Shown here: positions 25,401 through 31,953 of the stretch, one piece after another
Position numbering within the stretch: position 1 is the first letter of the stretch
How the letters are laid out: every line of letters begins with the position of its first letter
Source: Pseudomonas antarctica
GTDB lineage: Bacteria; Pseudomonadota; Gammaproteobacteria; Pseudomonadales; Pseudomonadaceae
NCBI RefSeq assembly: GCF_900624995.1
Contig: NZ_UYXQ01000035.1
Coordinates: 1 to 35,251, forward strand
Direction: 5' to 3'
Length of the DNA stretch: 35,251 nt
Made by a program: the position numbers and the translations under genes
The notes under the pieces: model-generated
The model's database searches: none
The model's input: the letters and a program-made list of their open reading frames with translations, nothing else
What the model was told of the DNA's origin: nothing

Positions 25401-26684
25401 CACGACTACGGTGCCAACCGATTCGCCGGCCTTGATGGTGATCACTGAGCCATTGCTCAAGGTGACAGTCACCGGCGTCTGCGCCGGGTTGGTCAAGGTG
25501 GCGGTGTAAGTAATCTGGCCGCCTTCGGTCACGGTCTGACCAGCAGTCAGCGTGACAGTGGTGGTGTCGATCGAGTCCGTAATCGTAGTAACCGCAGGCG
25601 TAGTGCTAGGTACTAGATTTTCAAAGTTGCCGCCGGTTGCACCGGTAATGGTGGTCGTGACGGTCGAACCATTGTTGTAAACGTCGTTAGCCGGGGTATC
25701 CACCACCACCGTGCCGACGGACTCGCCGGCCTTGATGGTGATCACCGAGCCATTGCTCAAGGTGACAGTCACCGGCGTCTGAGCGGGGTTGGTCAAGGTG
25801 GCGGTGTAGGTGATCTGGCCGCCTTCGGTCACGGTCTCGCCCGCCGTCAGCGTGACGGTGGTGGTGTCGATGGTGTCGGTAATCTGAGTCACGGCCGGGT
25901 TAGGGTCGATGGTCAGCACCAGGTTGTTGCCGCCGGTGGTGCCGGTGACGGTGACGCTGATCTGGCTTGGGTCGATGTACGGGCTGTCATTTGGCGCCAG
26001 CGGCACATTGACGGTGCCGGTCGTCTGGCCAGCCGTGATAGTGATGACCGCGCCATTGGACAGGGTGATGCTCAGGTCGCTGGACGGCGCCTGGGTCACG
26101 GTCGCGGTATAGGTCAGTACGCCGCCGGCTTCGGTGATGGTCGGAGTCGCGCTCAGGGTCAGGGTCGAAGCCTGCAACACCAGGTTGCCTGTTTCGTTGG
26201 AGCCTTGGGCGCCCGTGAGTTGGGTTTGCGTCGAGGTGCCTTGGCCAAGCGGGCCGGTCGGGAAGCCGATGGTTGGGTCGACGCGGCCAGCGGTCGCGTC
26301 CAGCACCACGAAGCTATGGCCGCCGCCCGCCGCGCCGTTACCGGCAGCAGTTGCGCCTGCGGCAGTGGCTTCCAGGTCGGTGGTCGGGTCGGCGCCGGCG
26401 GCGATGGCTTGCTGAAGCTCGGCTACCGAAGGCGCGGCTTGCTCGGTGGCGGCGGCCAGGTCGAGGCTGGAGTCCGGCAGATCGGCGCTCCACTGAGTAT
26501 CCCGACCCAAGTCCAGCGTGCGGCCATCGGCCAGCTCCAGGCTGACCGCGCCGGACATGCCAGTGTCTATCTGGTCACCCGCGAACAGACGATCGCCTTC
26601 AACCAGAACGCGGCGCGCCCCTTCCGGAGAAATAACGAAAACTTGACCAACAATGCTTTTGACGATGGCAACAACACTGCTCAT
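13404..26684 (-). CDS. lapA: LapA, giant type I-secreted biofilm adhesin
   Basis: A 4426-residue RTX adhesin that anchors cells to surfaces. Residues 1-~125 are the retention module and linker, with LapG-cleavable TAAG at 107-110 and a second TAAG at 112-115. Then comes one diverged ~100-residue repeat, four close 100-residue repeats (about 24,670-25,869), eleven 210-residue double-repeat units (about 17,740-24,669) and one diverged unit. Towards the C-terminus lie a Calx-beta-like domain, two cadherin/Ig-like domains, a PA14-like segment (~15,450-15,930), a first short RTX block, a von Willebrand A domain with MIDAS motif DSSGSMS (~14,130-14,940), GGxGxD calcium repeats (~13,700-13,905) and a C-terminal type I secretion signal. 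There is no Sec signal, as expected. GGAGA lies 9 bases before the ATG. The adjacent lapG-lapD and divergent lapEBC make LapA, not MapA, the best name. Confidence 0.96.
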   Translation of the reverse strand: MSSVVAIVKSIVGQVFVISPEGARRVLVEGDRLFAGDQIDTGMSGAVSLELADGRTLDLGRDTQWSADLPDSSLDLAAATEQAAPSVAELQQAIAAGADPTTDLEATAAGATAAGNGAAGGGHSFVVLDATAGRVDPTIGFPTGPLGQGTSTQTQLTGAQGSNETGNLVLQASTLTLSATPTITEAGGVLTYTATVTQAPSSDLSITLSNGAVITITAGQTTGTVNVPLAPNDSPYIDPSQISVTVTGTTGGNNLVLTIDPNPAVTQITDTIDTTTVTLTAGETVTEGGQITYTATLTNPAQTPVTVTLSNGSVITIKAGESVGTVVVDTPANDVYNNGSTVTTTITGATGGNFENLVPSTTPAVTTITDSIDTTTVTLTAGQTVTEGGQITYTATLTNPAQTPVTVTLSNGSVITIKAGESVGTVVVDTPANDVYNNGSTVSTTITDATGGNFENLVPSTTPAVTTIVDSIDTTSVTLTAGETVTEGGQITYTATLTNPAQTPVTVTLSNGSVITIKAGESVGTVVVDTPANDVYNNGSTVSTTITDATGGNFENLVPSTTPAVTTIVDSIDTTTVTLTAGETVIEGGQITYTATLSNPAQTPVTVTLSNGSVITIKAGESVGTVVVDTPPNDVYVNGSTVSTTITGATGGNFENLVPSTTPAVTTITDSIDTTTVTLTAPTEANEGGQITYTATLSNKAGTDVTLKLDNGSTITIKAGDTVGTVTVPAPSDDVFIDKSTQTVKITDTAGGNFEKLEVAGDGATTTINDTIDKVDVVLTATTTVGEGGNIVYTASLVDKNGAAVTNITNPLTVTLDNGQTITIGVNQSSGAITVVAPDDVYKGDQTVTTAIKGVTGGEHFENLVPGTDKVTTTVTDTPGTDNTTTVTLTAPTEVSEGGQITYTATLSNKAGTDVTLKLDNGSTITIKAGDTVGTVTVPAPSDDVFIDKSTQTVKITDTAGGNFEKLEVAGDGATTTINDTIDKVDVVLTATTTVGEGDNIVYTASLVDKPGNPVTNITNPLTVTLDNGQTITIGVNQSSGAITVVAPDDVYKGDQTVTTAIKGVTGGEHFENLVPGTDKVTTTVTDTPGTDNTTTVTLTAPTEVSEGGQITYTATLSNKAGTDVTLKLDNGSTITIKAGDTVGTVTVPAPSDDVFIDKSTQTVKITDTAGGNFEKLEVAGDGATTTINDTIDKVDVVLTATTTVGEGGNIVYTASLVDKPGNPVTNITNPLTVTLDNGQTITIGVNQSSGTITVVAPDDVYKGDQTVTTAIKGVTGGEHFENLVPGTDKVTTTVTDTPGTDNTTTVTLTAPTEVSEGGQITYTATLSNKAGTDVTLKLDNGSTITIKAGDTVGTVTVPAPSDDVFIDKSTQTVKITDTAGGNFEKLEVAGDGATTTINDTIDKVDVVLTATTTVGEGGNIVYTASLVDKNGAPVTNITNPLTVTLDNGKTITIGVNQSSGSVSVVAPDDVYKGDQTVTTAIKGVTGGEHFENLVPGTDKVTTTVTDTPGTDNTTTVTLTAPTEVSEGGQITYTATLSNKAGTDVTLKLDNGSTITIKAGETVGTVTVPAPSDDVFIDKSTQTVKITDTAGGNFEKLEVAGDGATTTINDTIDKVDVVLTATTTVGEGGNIVYTASLVDKSGNPVTNITNPLTVTLDNGQTITIGVNQSSGAITVVAPDDVYKGDQTVTTAIKGVTGGEHFENLVPGTDKVTTTVTDTPGTDNTTTVTLTAPTEVSEGGQITYTATLSNKAGTDVTLKLDNGSTITIKAGDTVGTVTVPAPSDDVFIDKSTQTVKITDTAGGNFEKLEVAGDGATTTINDTIDKVDVVLTATTTVGEGGNIVYTASLVDKNGAAVTNITNPLTVTLDNGQTITIGVNQSSGAITVVAPDDVYKGDQTVTTAIKGVTGGEHFENLVPGTTPVNTTVTDTPGTDNTTTVTLTAPSAVNEGGEITYTATLSNKAGTDVTLKLDNGSTITIKAGDTVGTVTVPAPSDDVFIDKSTQTVKITDTAGGNFEKLEVAGDGATTTINDTIDKVDVVLTATTTVGEGGNIVYTASLVDKNGAAVTNITNPLTVTLDNGQTITIGVNQSSGTITVVAPDDVYKGDQTVTTAIKGVTGGEHFENLVPGTDKVTTTVTDTPGTDNTTTVTLTAPTEVSEGGQITYTATLSNKAGTDVTLKLDNGSTITIKAGDTVGTVTVPAPSDDVFIDKSTQTVKITDTAGGNFEKLEVAGDGATTTINDTIDKVDVVLTATTTVGEGGNIVYTASLVDKSGNPVTNITNPLTVTLDNGQTITIGVNQSSGTITVVAPDDVYKGDQTVTTAIKGVTGGEHFENLVPGTDKVTTTVTDTPGTDNTTTVTLTAPSAVNEGGEITYTATLSNKAGTDVTLKLDNGSTITIKAGDTVGTVTVPAPSDDVFIDKSTQTVKITDTAGGNFEKLEVAGDGATTTINDTIDKVDVVLTATTTVGEGGNIVYTASLVDKNGAAVTNITNPLTVTLDNGQTITIGVNQSSGAITVVAPDDVYKGDQTVTTAIKGVTGGEHFENLVPGTDKVTTTVTDTPGTDNTTTVTLTAPTEVSEGGQITYTATLSNKAGTDVTLKLDNGSTITIKAGDTVGTVTVPAPSDDVFIDKSTQTVKITDTAGGNFEKLEVAGDGATTTINDTIDKVDVVLTATTTVGEGGNIVYTASLVDKNGAAVTNITNPLTITLDNGKTITIGVNQSSGSVSVVAPDDVYKGDQTVTTAIKGVTGGEHFENLVPGTDKVTTTVTDTPGTDNTTTVTLTAPTEVSEGGQITYTATLSNKAGTDVTLKLDNGSTITIKAGDTVGTVTVPAPSDDVFIDKSTQTVKITDTAGGNFEKLEVAGDGATTTVNDTIDKVDVVLTATTTVGEGGNIVYTASLVDKNGAAVTNITNPLTITLDNGKTITIGVNQSSGTVTVVAPNDVYKGDQTVTTAITNVTGGAHFENLVPGTTPVNTTVTDTPGTTDLTSVTLTAPTAVNEGGQITYTATLSNKAGSDMVIQLDNGSSITIKQGATVGTVTVPAPSDDVFIDKSTQTVKITGTTGGNFEGVTVTPGGATTTINDTIDDVTVVLKATGSVSEGGQIVYTASLVDKNGAAVTNVGSDLVVKLDNGSTITIGNGKTSSTTTATAPNDVYVGANDVSTKITSVVSGGDKYEHLIVDGSTVTTKVTDVVTNTTISITGDASVTEGSTAHYTLTLSNPAQTDVTVTLKYSGTATDGSDFNGVYTVKIPAGSSSVPFDIRTIDDKITEPTEKIVITIDKTTGGNFENLVVGNGSVSTDIIDNDAPPVIDLDANNSSGATGADYKTSFTEGGTGVSIADTDIKITDPDSTQLTGATVVLTNTQQGDALNFSSVTGISVASVTDPATGKITLTLTGTASLADYMQQIKNITFTNSSHDPSTTPRTITVTVTDGGNYSNVATTTVNVVAVNDAPVATGSAVTGTEDTPLALTWANFGVTDVDSPQASLAVKITDLPVAGKLQYLATDGTTWTNVTAGQTFTKAQIDGGQLRFMPNANESGADGYGGNGIGNKQADYAQFKFQPTDGKDFGTSATVKVDITPVADAPTLTVADNNVSSIGLLKQSWNSIAGIGTNGNGASATDLKNAIDKAGTPNSSGVVTNVESTENVAAGAGSKISGLIYMEAGKTYTFSGTGDDSLVINVGGKDVASAQWGTNSGKFSGSITPTVSGYYSLEIYHANQSGPGSYDVNLSVNGGAAKDLSTSGVPLYTGITDLTNAGVTVSDLHGSNGDGYYVGYKLNEGQENGTVKLSKVTTALTDTDGSETLSVKISGVPAGSVLTDASGHTFTATKAVGEVNVTGWDLNTLTIKPPTYYSGQFNLTVTSTSTESIGGSATTTAQLPVTVYPATYSSITGTSGSDTINGSDGNDIVVADIGGLNVVQGKNYNIAFMVDSSGSMSTSSVNAAKASLTSVFNSLKDSLGANTSGTVNIFLADFDTQVNKSIAINLNDPNALTLLKAVLDSMVSGGGSNYEDVFKTTANFFQSGLATGNTGATNLTYFITDGKPTYYQSGEQTNPTIYNTKLDDLVTTTNYTLGTTFSKYLDNNHYFTIDSSGAAQLQTWNGSRWVVNNLGTLHAQGDGTYELSDRSGLGSGTDSSTLSNSKSAFALLGGLSQVEAIGINNDVTLNDLKPYDSDGKPQSNIDPKDLANAILGHTEATLPGADTINGGDGNDIIFGDLVSFSGITGEGYNALQAFVAQKTGVAVSAVTTSNVHQYVTEHYADFDVSGAKDGNDTLLGGAGDDILFGQGGNDTLDGGKGNDILLGGTGNDTLIGGQGNDILIGGSGADTFVWKAGDIGNDVIKDFKASEGDRIDLKDLLKGETDSTIDNYLKITTVDGVSTLQVSTEGKLNTTGGLANADVTIKLEGNDWSHTSINSLISGADPTIKIDHTA
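17740..24669 (-). repeat. Eleven tandem 630-bp repeats inside lapA
   Basis: The array repeats every 630 bases exactly (for example near 18,013, 18,643, 19,273, 20,533, 21,793, 22,423 and 24,313) without any visible indel over ~6.9 kb. Each unit encodes 210 residues made of two related bacterial Ig-like halves: EVSEGGQITYTATLSNKAG and VGEGGNIVYTASLVDK. Units differ in small blocks: NGAAV, SGNPV, PGNPV or NGAPV; SSGAIT, SSGTIT or SSGSVS; DKVTTT or TPVNTT. The blocks are combined differently from unit to unit, suggesting conversion between units. A twelfth, diverged unit follows at about 17,110-17,739. Confidence 0.93.
24670..25869 (-). repeat. Four tandem 300-bp repeats inside lapA
   Basis: Four consecutive 300-base (100-residue) repeats, each beginning TVTLTAGETVTEGGQITY or a close variant and containing NPAQTPVTVTLSNGSVITIK. 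A more diverged copy lies just N-terminal (25,870-26,170). These differ from the 630-bp units in the sequence after EGG (LTNPAQ versus LSNKAG), but the shared frame suggests common descent. Confidence 0.9.
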
Positions 26685-27021
26685 TAAAATTTTCTCCGGT
26701 GTTCCGTTCTGATGAAATCCATGTGGCAGCCCAAGTTAGGACGCCAGACAGGAGGGGCATAGTCTATGGTGTTAATGACGTCAAATAATTGGCTAGATTT
26801 TTTCGCAATCTAGTTTATGCCAAACTATTGACCTTCTGGTCGCCATCCTAAACAATTGACCCCGTAATGTCACATTGATATTTATGCGGCGAACCGTCCT
26901 ACATGTGTGAAGCAGTTCCGCTTTTCGAACTTTCCGACGTACGGTCATTACGGTAGCCATTATCCGACTCAGCGAGGCCAATCGCTGTGATTTGAGACAA
27001 GAAGTCCTGGGGAATTTTTAA
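26685..27021. promoter_or_regulatory. Divergent lapA / lapE control region with FleQ-box-like sites
   Basis: 337 bases between the adhesin and its exporter genes. Three elements resemble the FleQ consensus GTCAATAAATTGAC: 26780-26793 (GTCAAATAATTGGC, 11 of 14), 26819-26832 (GCCAAACTATTGAC, 10 of 14) and 26847-26860 (CCTAAACAATTGAC, right half intact). They are spaced 39 and 28 bases apart. Between the first two lies an inverted repeat CTAGATT-N7-AATCTAG (26793-26813). FleQ with c-di-GMP is known to control lapA transcription in P. putida, so this is a reasonable site set, but it is read by eye. GGAGA precedes lapA and GGGGAA precedes lapE. Confidence 0.6.
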
Positions 27022-28380
27022 ATGCGTCTGCACCTGTTCATGGCAATACCGTTCGCTCTCGCCGCCAGTTTTGTCCAAGCCCAAACATTGCCCCAAGCCA
27101 TGCAGCAGGCCTTAGATGTGCACCCGGAAATTCAAGCCGGCGTGAACAGTCGTATTGCCGCCGATTACCAATTGCGCGCTGCCCAAGGTGGTTATCTGCC
27201 TCGCGTTGACCTGAACGCCGGTTACGGCCGTGAAGGCACCGACAACTCCACAACGCGCGCTGCCAACGGCCCAAACGGCAACCATTGGGACACGCTCAAC
27301 CGCGGCGAATCCAGCCTGCGCCTGCAGCAAATGATTTTTGACGGCTTCGCCACGTCCAGCGAAGTCGGCCGTCAACAAGCCAACGTCAACTCCCGTGCCT
27401 ACTCCTTGCTTGGCACGTCCGAGCGCACCGGGTTGACCGTCGCCCAGGTCTACCTGGACGTGCTGACTCGTCGTGAGTTCGTGCGCCTGGCTGAAGAAAA
27501 CCTGCGCAACCACGAACGCATCTACGACCAGATCAAGTTGCGCACTCAGCGCGGCGTCGGTAACGGTGCCGACCAGGATCAGGCTGAAGCGCGTCTGGCA
27601 CAGGCCCGCAACAACCTGATTACCGAGCAGACCAACCTTGCCGACTCGCAGGTCAACTATCTCAGCGCCGTCGGCCAGATGCCCGACCAGCTCGAGCGCC
27701 CAGCGCCGTTCATGGCGATGCTGCCGGCTGACCTGAATGAAGCGCGTCGCCAGATGCTCGACAACAGCCCGATCCTGCGTTCGGCCGAGTCGGATATCTC
27801 CGCCGCCGAAAGCCAGTACGAAGCCGCCAAATCCACCTTCTACCCGCGCTTTGATGCCGAGCTTGGCACCAACGCCGACAACAACGTTTCCGGCGATGCC
27901 AGCCACAACAACGGCTGGGAGGCCATGGTGCGCATGCGCTTCAACCTGTTTGCCGGTGGCAGTAACAAGGCTGATCTGCAATCCAAGTCGTACCAGGCAA
28001 GCCAGGCACTGGACATCCGCAACAACGCCTTGCGCCAGCTCAACGAAGAACTGGGCCTGGCCTGGAACGCCTTGAACAACGCGAATGCGCAGTTGCCGGT
28101 GGCCCAGCAGTACGTGGATCACAGCACCCGTGTGCGTACTTCCTACCAGCAGCAGTTTAGTCTGGGTCAGCGAACCCTGCTGGATTTGCTCGACAGCGAG
28201 AACGAATTGTTCACCGCTTCGCGTCGCTTGGAAGAGATCAAGAACATTCAGTTATTTACTCAATATCGAATCAAGGCGACCATGGGCGAATTGCTCAAGA
28301 GCCAGGGAGTGGTCGCACCGATGGCCTCCGTCGTGCAGAACGACGTGAAGCCTAAAGTCCAACTGCCTGGGATGAATTGA
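27022..28380 (+). CDS. lapE: LapE, TolC-family outer-membrane channel
   Basis: A 452-residue outer-membrane efflux protein of the type I secretion system that exports LapA. A Sec signal peptide (LFMAIPFALAASFVQA, cut before QTLPQAM) is followed by two TolC/OEP repeats rich in long helices: GERTGLTVAQVYLDVLTRRE-type coil in the first half and SESDISAAESQYEAAKSTFYP in the second, with FSLGQRTLLDLLDSENELF near the end, a hallmark of the family. It is the first gene of lapEBC and divergent from lapA. LapA's N-terminal module is thought to stay lodged in this channel, which holds the adhesin at the surface. Confidence 0.95.
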   Translation: MRLHLFMAIPFALAASFVQAQTLPQAMQQALDVHPEIQAGVNSRIAADYQLRAAQGGYLPRVDLNAGYGREGTDNSTTRAANGPNGNHWDTLNRGESSLRLQQMIFDGFATSSEVGRQQANVNSRAYSLLGTSERTGLTVAQVYLDVLTRREFVRLAEENLRNHERIYDQIKLRTQRGVGNGADQDQAEARLAQARNNLITEQTNLADSQVNYLSAVGQMPDQLERPAPFMAMLPADLNEARRQMLDNSPILRSAESDISAAESQYEAAKSTFYPRFDAELGTNADNNVSGDASHNNGWEAMVRMRFNLFAGGSNKADLQSKSYQASQALDIRNNALRQLNEELGLAWNALNNANAQLPVAQQYVDHSTRVRTSYQQQFSLGQRTLLDLLDSENELFTASRRLEEIKNIQLFTQYRIKATMGELLKSQGVVAPMASVVQNDVKPKVQLPGMN

Positions 28381-28420
28381 GCTACACCTATAGCCCAATT
28401 GTTAGTCGAGAGTGCAGCGC

Positions 28421-30577
28421 GTGGAATCCGAAGTCGGTCGAGTTCATCTCAGTCATGATCCACGCACGCTGCACGACGACCCGTTATTAGACGGGTTGTT
28501 GGCGCTCTGTGCCCTGCATCAAAAACCGGCCAGCGCGGCCATGCTCACCACGGGCCTGCCGTTGCCCTCGCAGCGCCTGAGTGCTGAACTGCTGCCGCGT
28601 GCTGCCGCGCGCGCCGGGCTGCAAGGCCGTGTGCTGCAACGCAAGCTGGAACAGATCCCGACGATTGCACTGCCGGCGCTGCTGTTGCTCAAGAACGGTC
28701 GCAGTACCGTGCTGGTGGGCTGGCAAGGCGAAGACGAAGCGCGGATCCTGCTCAGCGAAAGCGACGGCGGTGAAGTGCTGATCAAGCGCGAGATGCTCGC
28801 CGATGACTACATCGGCAAAGTGTTCTTTGCCCAGCCGCAGCACAAATTCGACGTCAACCACGGCACCCTGATTCCGCGGGCGCGTTCGTGGTTTCGCGAC
28901 ACCCTCAAGCGTTCGCGCTGGCTCTACACCGACGCCATTGCCGCCAGCTTCCTGATCAACATCATCGCGATGGCCGCGCCGTTGTTCGTGATGAACGTGT
29001 ACGACCGTGTGGTGCCCAACCAGGCCACGGCGACCTTGTGGGTGCTGGCCGTGGGTATCTGCGGCGCGTACCTGTTTGACCTGATCCTCAAAAGCCTGCG
29101 CAGCCTGTGCCTTGACCTGGCCGGTAAAAAGACCGACCTGATCATTTCGGCCACGCTGTTCGAGCGCATTGTCGGCATGTCCATGAAGTACCGTCCGGCA
29201 CGGGTCGGCAGCTTCGCGCAGAACATCCATGAGTTTCAGAGCCTGCGCGATTTCCTCGCCTCGCTGACCCTCACCAGCCTGATCGACCTGCCGTTTACCC
29301 TGCTGATCTTCTTGGTGATCGCCATCCTCGGCGGCCACTTGGTCTGGGTGCCGGTGCTGGCTTTCCCAATTGCCCTGGGCATCGGCTACGCCCTGCAAAA
29401 ACCGCTGGTGGCGACCATGGAGCGCACCATGGCTCTGGCCGCCGAGCGCCAGTCGAGCCTGATCGAAACCCTCGCCGGGTTGGACGCGGTCAAGGTCAAC
29501 AACGCCGAGAGCGAGCGTCAGTATGGTTGGGAACAGACCATCGGCACACTCAGCCGGCTTGAGCTGCGCGTGAAGTTGCTGTCGGGCCTGTCGATGAACA
29601 TGACCCTGCTGATCCAGCAACTGGCCGGCGTGATCATGATCGTGTTCGGCGTGTACCAGATCATCGACGGTAACCTCAGCATGGGCGGCCTGATTGCTTG
29701 CTACATGCTCAGTGGCCGCGCGTTGAGCCCACTGGCCTCACTGTCGGGCCTGCTCACCCGCTACCAGCAAGCCAAGGTCACCATGACCTCGGTGGACCAG
29801 ATGATGGAGCTGCCCCAGGAGCGCAATTTCGAAGAGCGCCCGATGAGCCGTCGCACCCTGCAAGGTGCCATCGAATGCCGTGGTTTGAACTTCACCTACC
29901 CGAACCAACAGAACGCCGCGCTGAAAAACATCAACCTGGTGATCAAGCCGGGCGAAAAAATCGGCATCATCGGCCGCAGCGGCTCGGGTAAAAGCTCCCT
30001 CGCCAAACTGATTGTCGGCCTATACCAACCTGACTCCGGCGCCTTGCTGGTGGACGGCGTGGACGTGCGCCAGATTGACGTGAGCGAGCTGCGCCACAAC
30101 ATCGGCTACGTCGCCCAAGACATCCAATTGCTGGCCGGCACGTTGCGCGACAACCTGGTTTCCGGTGCACGCTACGTCGAGGACGAAATGGTCCTGCAAG
30201 CCGCCGAACTGGCCGGTGTACACGAATTCGCGCGCCTGCACCCGCAAGGCTATGAGCTGCAAGTCGGCGAGCGTGGGCAGAACCTGTCCGGCGGCCAGCG
30301 GCAGAACGTCGCCCTGGCTCGCGCACTGCTGCTCAACCCGCCCATTCTGTTGTTGGACGAACCCACCAGCGCCATGGATAACACCGGTGAAGAACGCTTG
30401 AAACAACGCCTGCAAGCCGTGGTGCAAAACAAGACCGTGGTGCTGGTCACCCACCGTGCCTCACTGCTCTCTCTGGTGGACCGCTTGCTGGTGGTCGACC
30501 GTGGGCAGATCCTCGCGGACGGCCCGAAAGCCGTGGTTATGGAAGCGTTGAAAAAGGGGCAGATCAGTGTTGCTTAA
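28421..30577 (+). CDS. lapB: LapB, type I secretion ABC transporter
   Basis: A 718-residue inner-membrane ABC exporter that powers LapA secretion. It has an N-terminal C39-like domain, apparently without the catalytic Cys, so it would bind rather than cut substrate. A six-helix membrane domain follows (DAIAASFLINIIAMAAPLFV onward). The nucleotide-binding domain carries Walker A GRSGSGKSS (~517), signature LSGGQ (622-626), Walker B ILLLDEP and the switch His in LVTHRAS. I place the start at GTG 28421 (MESEVGRVHLS) rather than GTG 28412: GAGAG lies a proper distance before it. The stop lies inside the next gene, so lapB and lapC overlap. Confidence 0.95.
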   Translation: MESEVGRVHLSHDPRTLHDDPLLDGLLALCALHQKPASAAMLTTGLPLPSQRLSAELLPRAAARAGLQGRVLQRKLEQIPTIALPALLLLKNGRSTVLVGWQGEDEARILLSESDGGEVLIKREMLADDYIGKVFFAQPQHKFDVNHGTLIPRARSWFRDTLKRSRWLYTDAIAASFLINIIAMAAPLFVMNVYDRVVPNQATATLWVLAVGICGAYLFDLILKSLRSLCLDLAGKKTDLIISATLFERIVGMSMKYRPARVGSFAQNIHEFQSLRDFLASLTLTSLIDLPFTLLIFLVIAILGGHLVWVPVLAFPIALGIGYALQKPLVATMERTMALAAERQSSLIETLAGLDAVKVNNAESERQYGWEQTIGTLSRLELRVKLLSGLSMNMTLLIQQLAGVIMIVFGVYQIIDGNLSMGGLIACYMLSGRALSPLASLSGLLTRYQQAKVTMTSVDQMMELPQERNFEERPMSRRTLQGAIECRGLNFTYPNQQNAALKNINLVIKPGEKIGIIGRSGSGKSSLAKLIVGLYQPDSGALLVDGVDVRQIDVSELRHNIGYVAQDIQLLAGTLRDNLVSGARYVEDEMVLQAAELAGVHEFARLHPQGYELQVGERGQNLSGGQRQNVALARALLLNPPILLLDEPTSAMDNTGEERLKQRLQAVVQNKTVVLVTHRASLLSLVDRLLVVDRGQILADGPKAVVMEALKKGQISVA

Positions 30578-31931
30578 CTCCATCAAAAACGCGGTCGGCC
30601 GCTACTTCAAAGGCACCGACTCGCTGCAGGGCCAACCCCTGCCAGAGGTCAACAAGGCGCTGATCGAAGATGCACCGCGGGTGATCCGCCTGACCATCTG
30701 GGCGATCATCGGGTTCTTCGTATTCCTGGTGGTGTGGGCGGGTTTCTCCAGCATCGACGAAGTGACCCGGGGTGACGGCAAGGCGATTCCTTCGTCCAAG
30801 CTGCAAAAAATCCAGAACCTGGAAGGCGGCATCGTCGCCGAGTTGTACGTCAAGGAAGGCCAGATCGTCGAAGCTGGCGCGCCGCTGATACGCCTCGATG
30901 ACACGCGGTTTGTCTCCAACGCCGGTGAAACCGAAGCCTTGCGCCTGGCCATGCAACTGCGTGTTGAACGCTTGAGTGCGCAGGTGGATGACCGCCCGCT
31001 GAACATCCCCGACGATGTGCTCAAGGCCGCGCCAAACCAGGCCGCCAACGAACGCTCCCTGTATGAAAGCCGCCGCCAGCAGTTGAAAGACGAAGTGGGT
31101 GGTTTGCAGGAGCAACTGGTGCAGCGCCAGCAGGAACTGCGCGAGTTCAGCTCCAAGCAAGGCCAGTACCGCAGCCAGTTGTCCCTGCAACGCCAGGAGA
31201 TCAACATGTCCGAGCCGCTGGTGGCTCAGGGCGCGGTATCGCCGGTGGAAGTGCTGCGCCTCAAGCGTGCCGAAATGGAAACCCGTGGCCAACTGGACGC
31301 CACCACCCTGGCGATTCCCCGCGCCGAGTCGGCGATCAAGGAAGTGCAGCGCAAGATCGACGAAACCCGTGGCAAATTCCGCAGCGAAGCGCTGACCCAG
31401 CTCAACGAAGCCCGCACCGAACTGAACAAGGCCGAATCCACTGGCCGCGCCCTGGAAGACCGCGTCAGTCGCACGCTGGTCACCTCGCCGGTGCGCGGTA
31501 TCGTCAAGCAGTTGCTGGTCAACACCGTCGGCGGCGTGATCCAGCCGGGCAGCGACATGGTCGAAATCGTGCCGCTTAACGACACCTTGCTAGTGGAAGC
31601 CAAGATCCGCCCGCAAGACATCGCCTTTCTGCACCCCGGGCAAGAAGCGATCGTTAAATTTACCGCTTACGACTACACCATCTATGGCGGCCTGAAGGCC
31701 AAGCTCGAACGCATCGGCGCTGACACCATCACCGATGAAGACAAGAAAACCACCTACTACATGATCACCCTGCGCACCGACCGCAGCCACTTGGGCACCG
31801 ATGAGAAGCCACTGCTGATCATCCCCGGCATGGTCGCCTCAGTGGACATCATCACCGGCAAGAAAAGCATCCTGAGCTACCTGCTCAAGCCGATCATCAA
31901 GGCCCGGGCCGAGGCGTTGCACGAGCGGTAA
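30567..31931 (+). CDS. lapC: LapC, HlyD-family membrane fusion protein
   Basis: The 454-residue periplasmic adaptor joining LapB to LapE. A short cytoplasmic N-terminus and a single TM helix (LTIWAIIGFFVFLVVWAGF) are followed by the lipoyl-like motif KIQNLEGGIVAELYVKEGQ, a long coiled coil (about 130-290, rich in QLKDEVGGLQEQLVQRQQEL) and a beta-barrel domain with RTLVTSPVRGIVKQLLVNT. The GTG start at 30567 overlaps the lapB end by 11 bases, with AGGGG 8 bases upstream; TTG at 30570 is the next option. Overlap and order indicate translational coupling in lapEBC. Confidence 0.95.
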   Translation: MLLNSIKNAVGRYFKGTDSLQGQPLPEVNKALIEDAPRVIRLTIWAIIGFFVFLVVWAGFSSIDEVTRGDGKAIPSSKLQKIQNLEGGIVAELYVKEGQIVEAGAPLIRLDDTRFVSNAGETEALRLAMQLRVERLSAQVDDRPLNIPDDVLKAAPNQAANERSLYESRRQQLKDEVGGLQEQLVQRQQELREFSSKQGQYRSQLSLQRQEINMSEPLVAQGAVSPVEVLRLKRAEMETRGQLDATTLAIPRAESAIKEVQRKIDETRGKFRSEALTQLNEARTELNKAESTGRALEDRVSRTLVTSPVRGIVKQLLVNTVGGVIQPGSDMVEIVPLNDTLLVEAKIRPQDIAFLHPGQEAIVKFTAYDYTIYGGLKAKLERIGADTITDEDKKTTYYMITLRTDRSHLGTDEKPLLIIPGMVASVDIITGKKSILSYLLKPIIKARAEALHER

Positions 31932-31953
31932 TCGCTATCGCCTGCCAGGGCCT

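Noticed and set aside
17025..25448. Giant plus-strand open frame as a real gene
   Set aside because: It is fully antisense to lapA repeats. Its openness follows from in-phase copying of one stop-free 630-base unit, and no domain or start signal supports it.
17740..25869. CRISPR or satellite array
   Set aside because: The 630- and 300-base units are coding repeats of LapA without spacers.
13404..26684. MapA instead of LapA
   Set aside because: Adjacent lapG, lapD and divergent lapEBC define the lapA locus.
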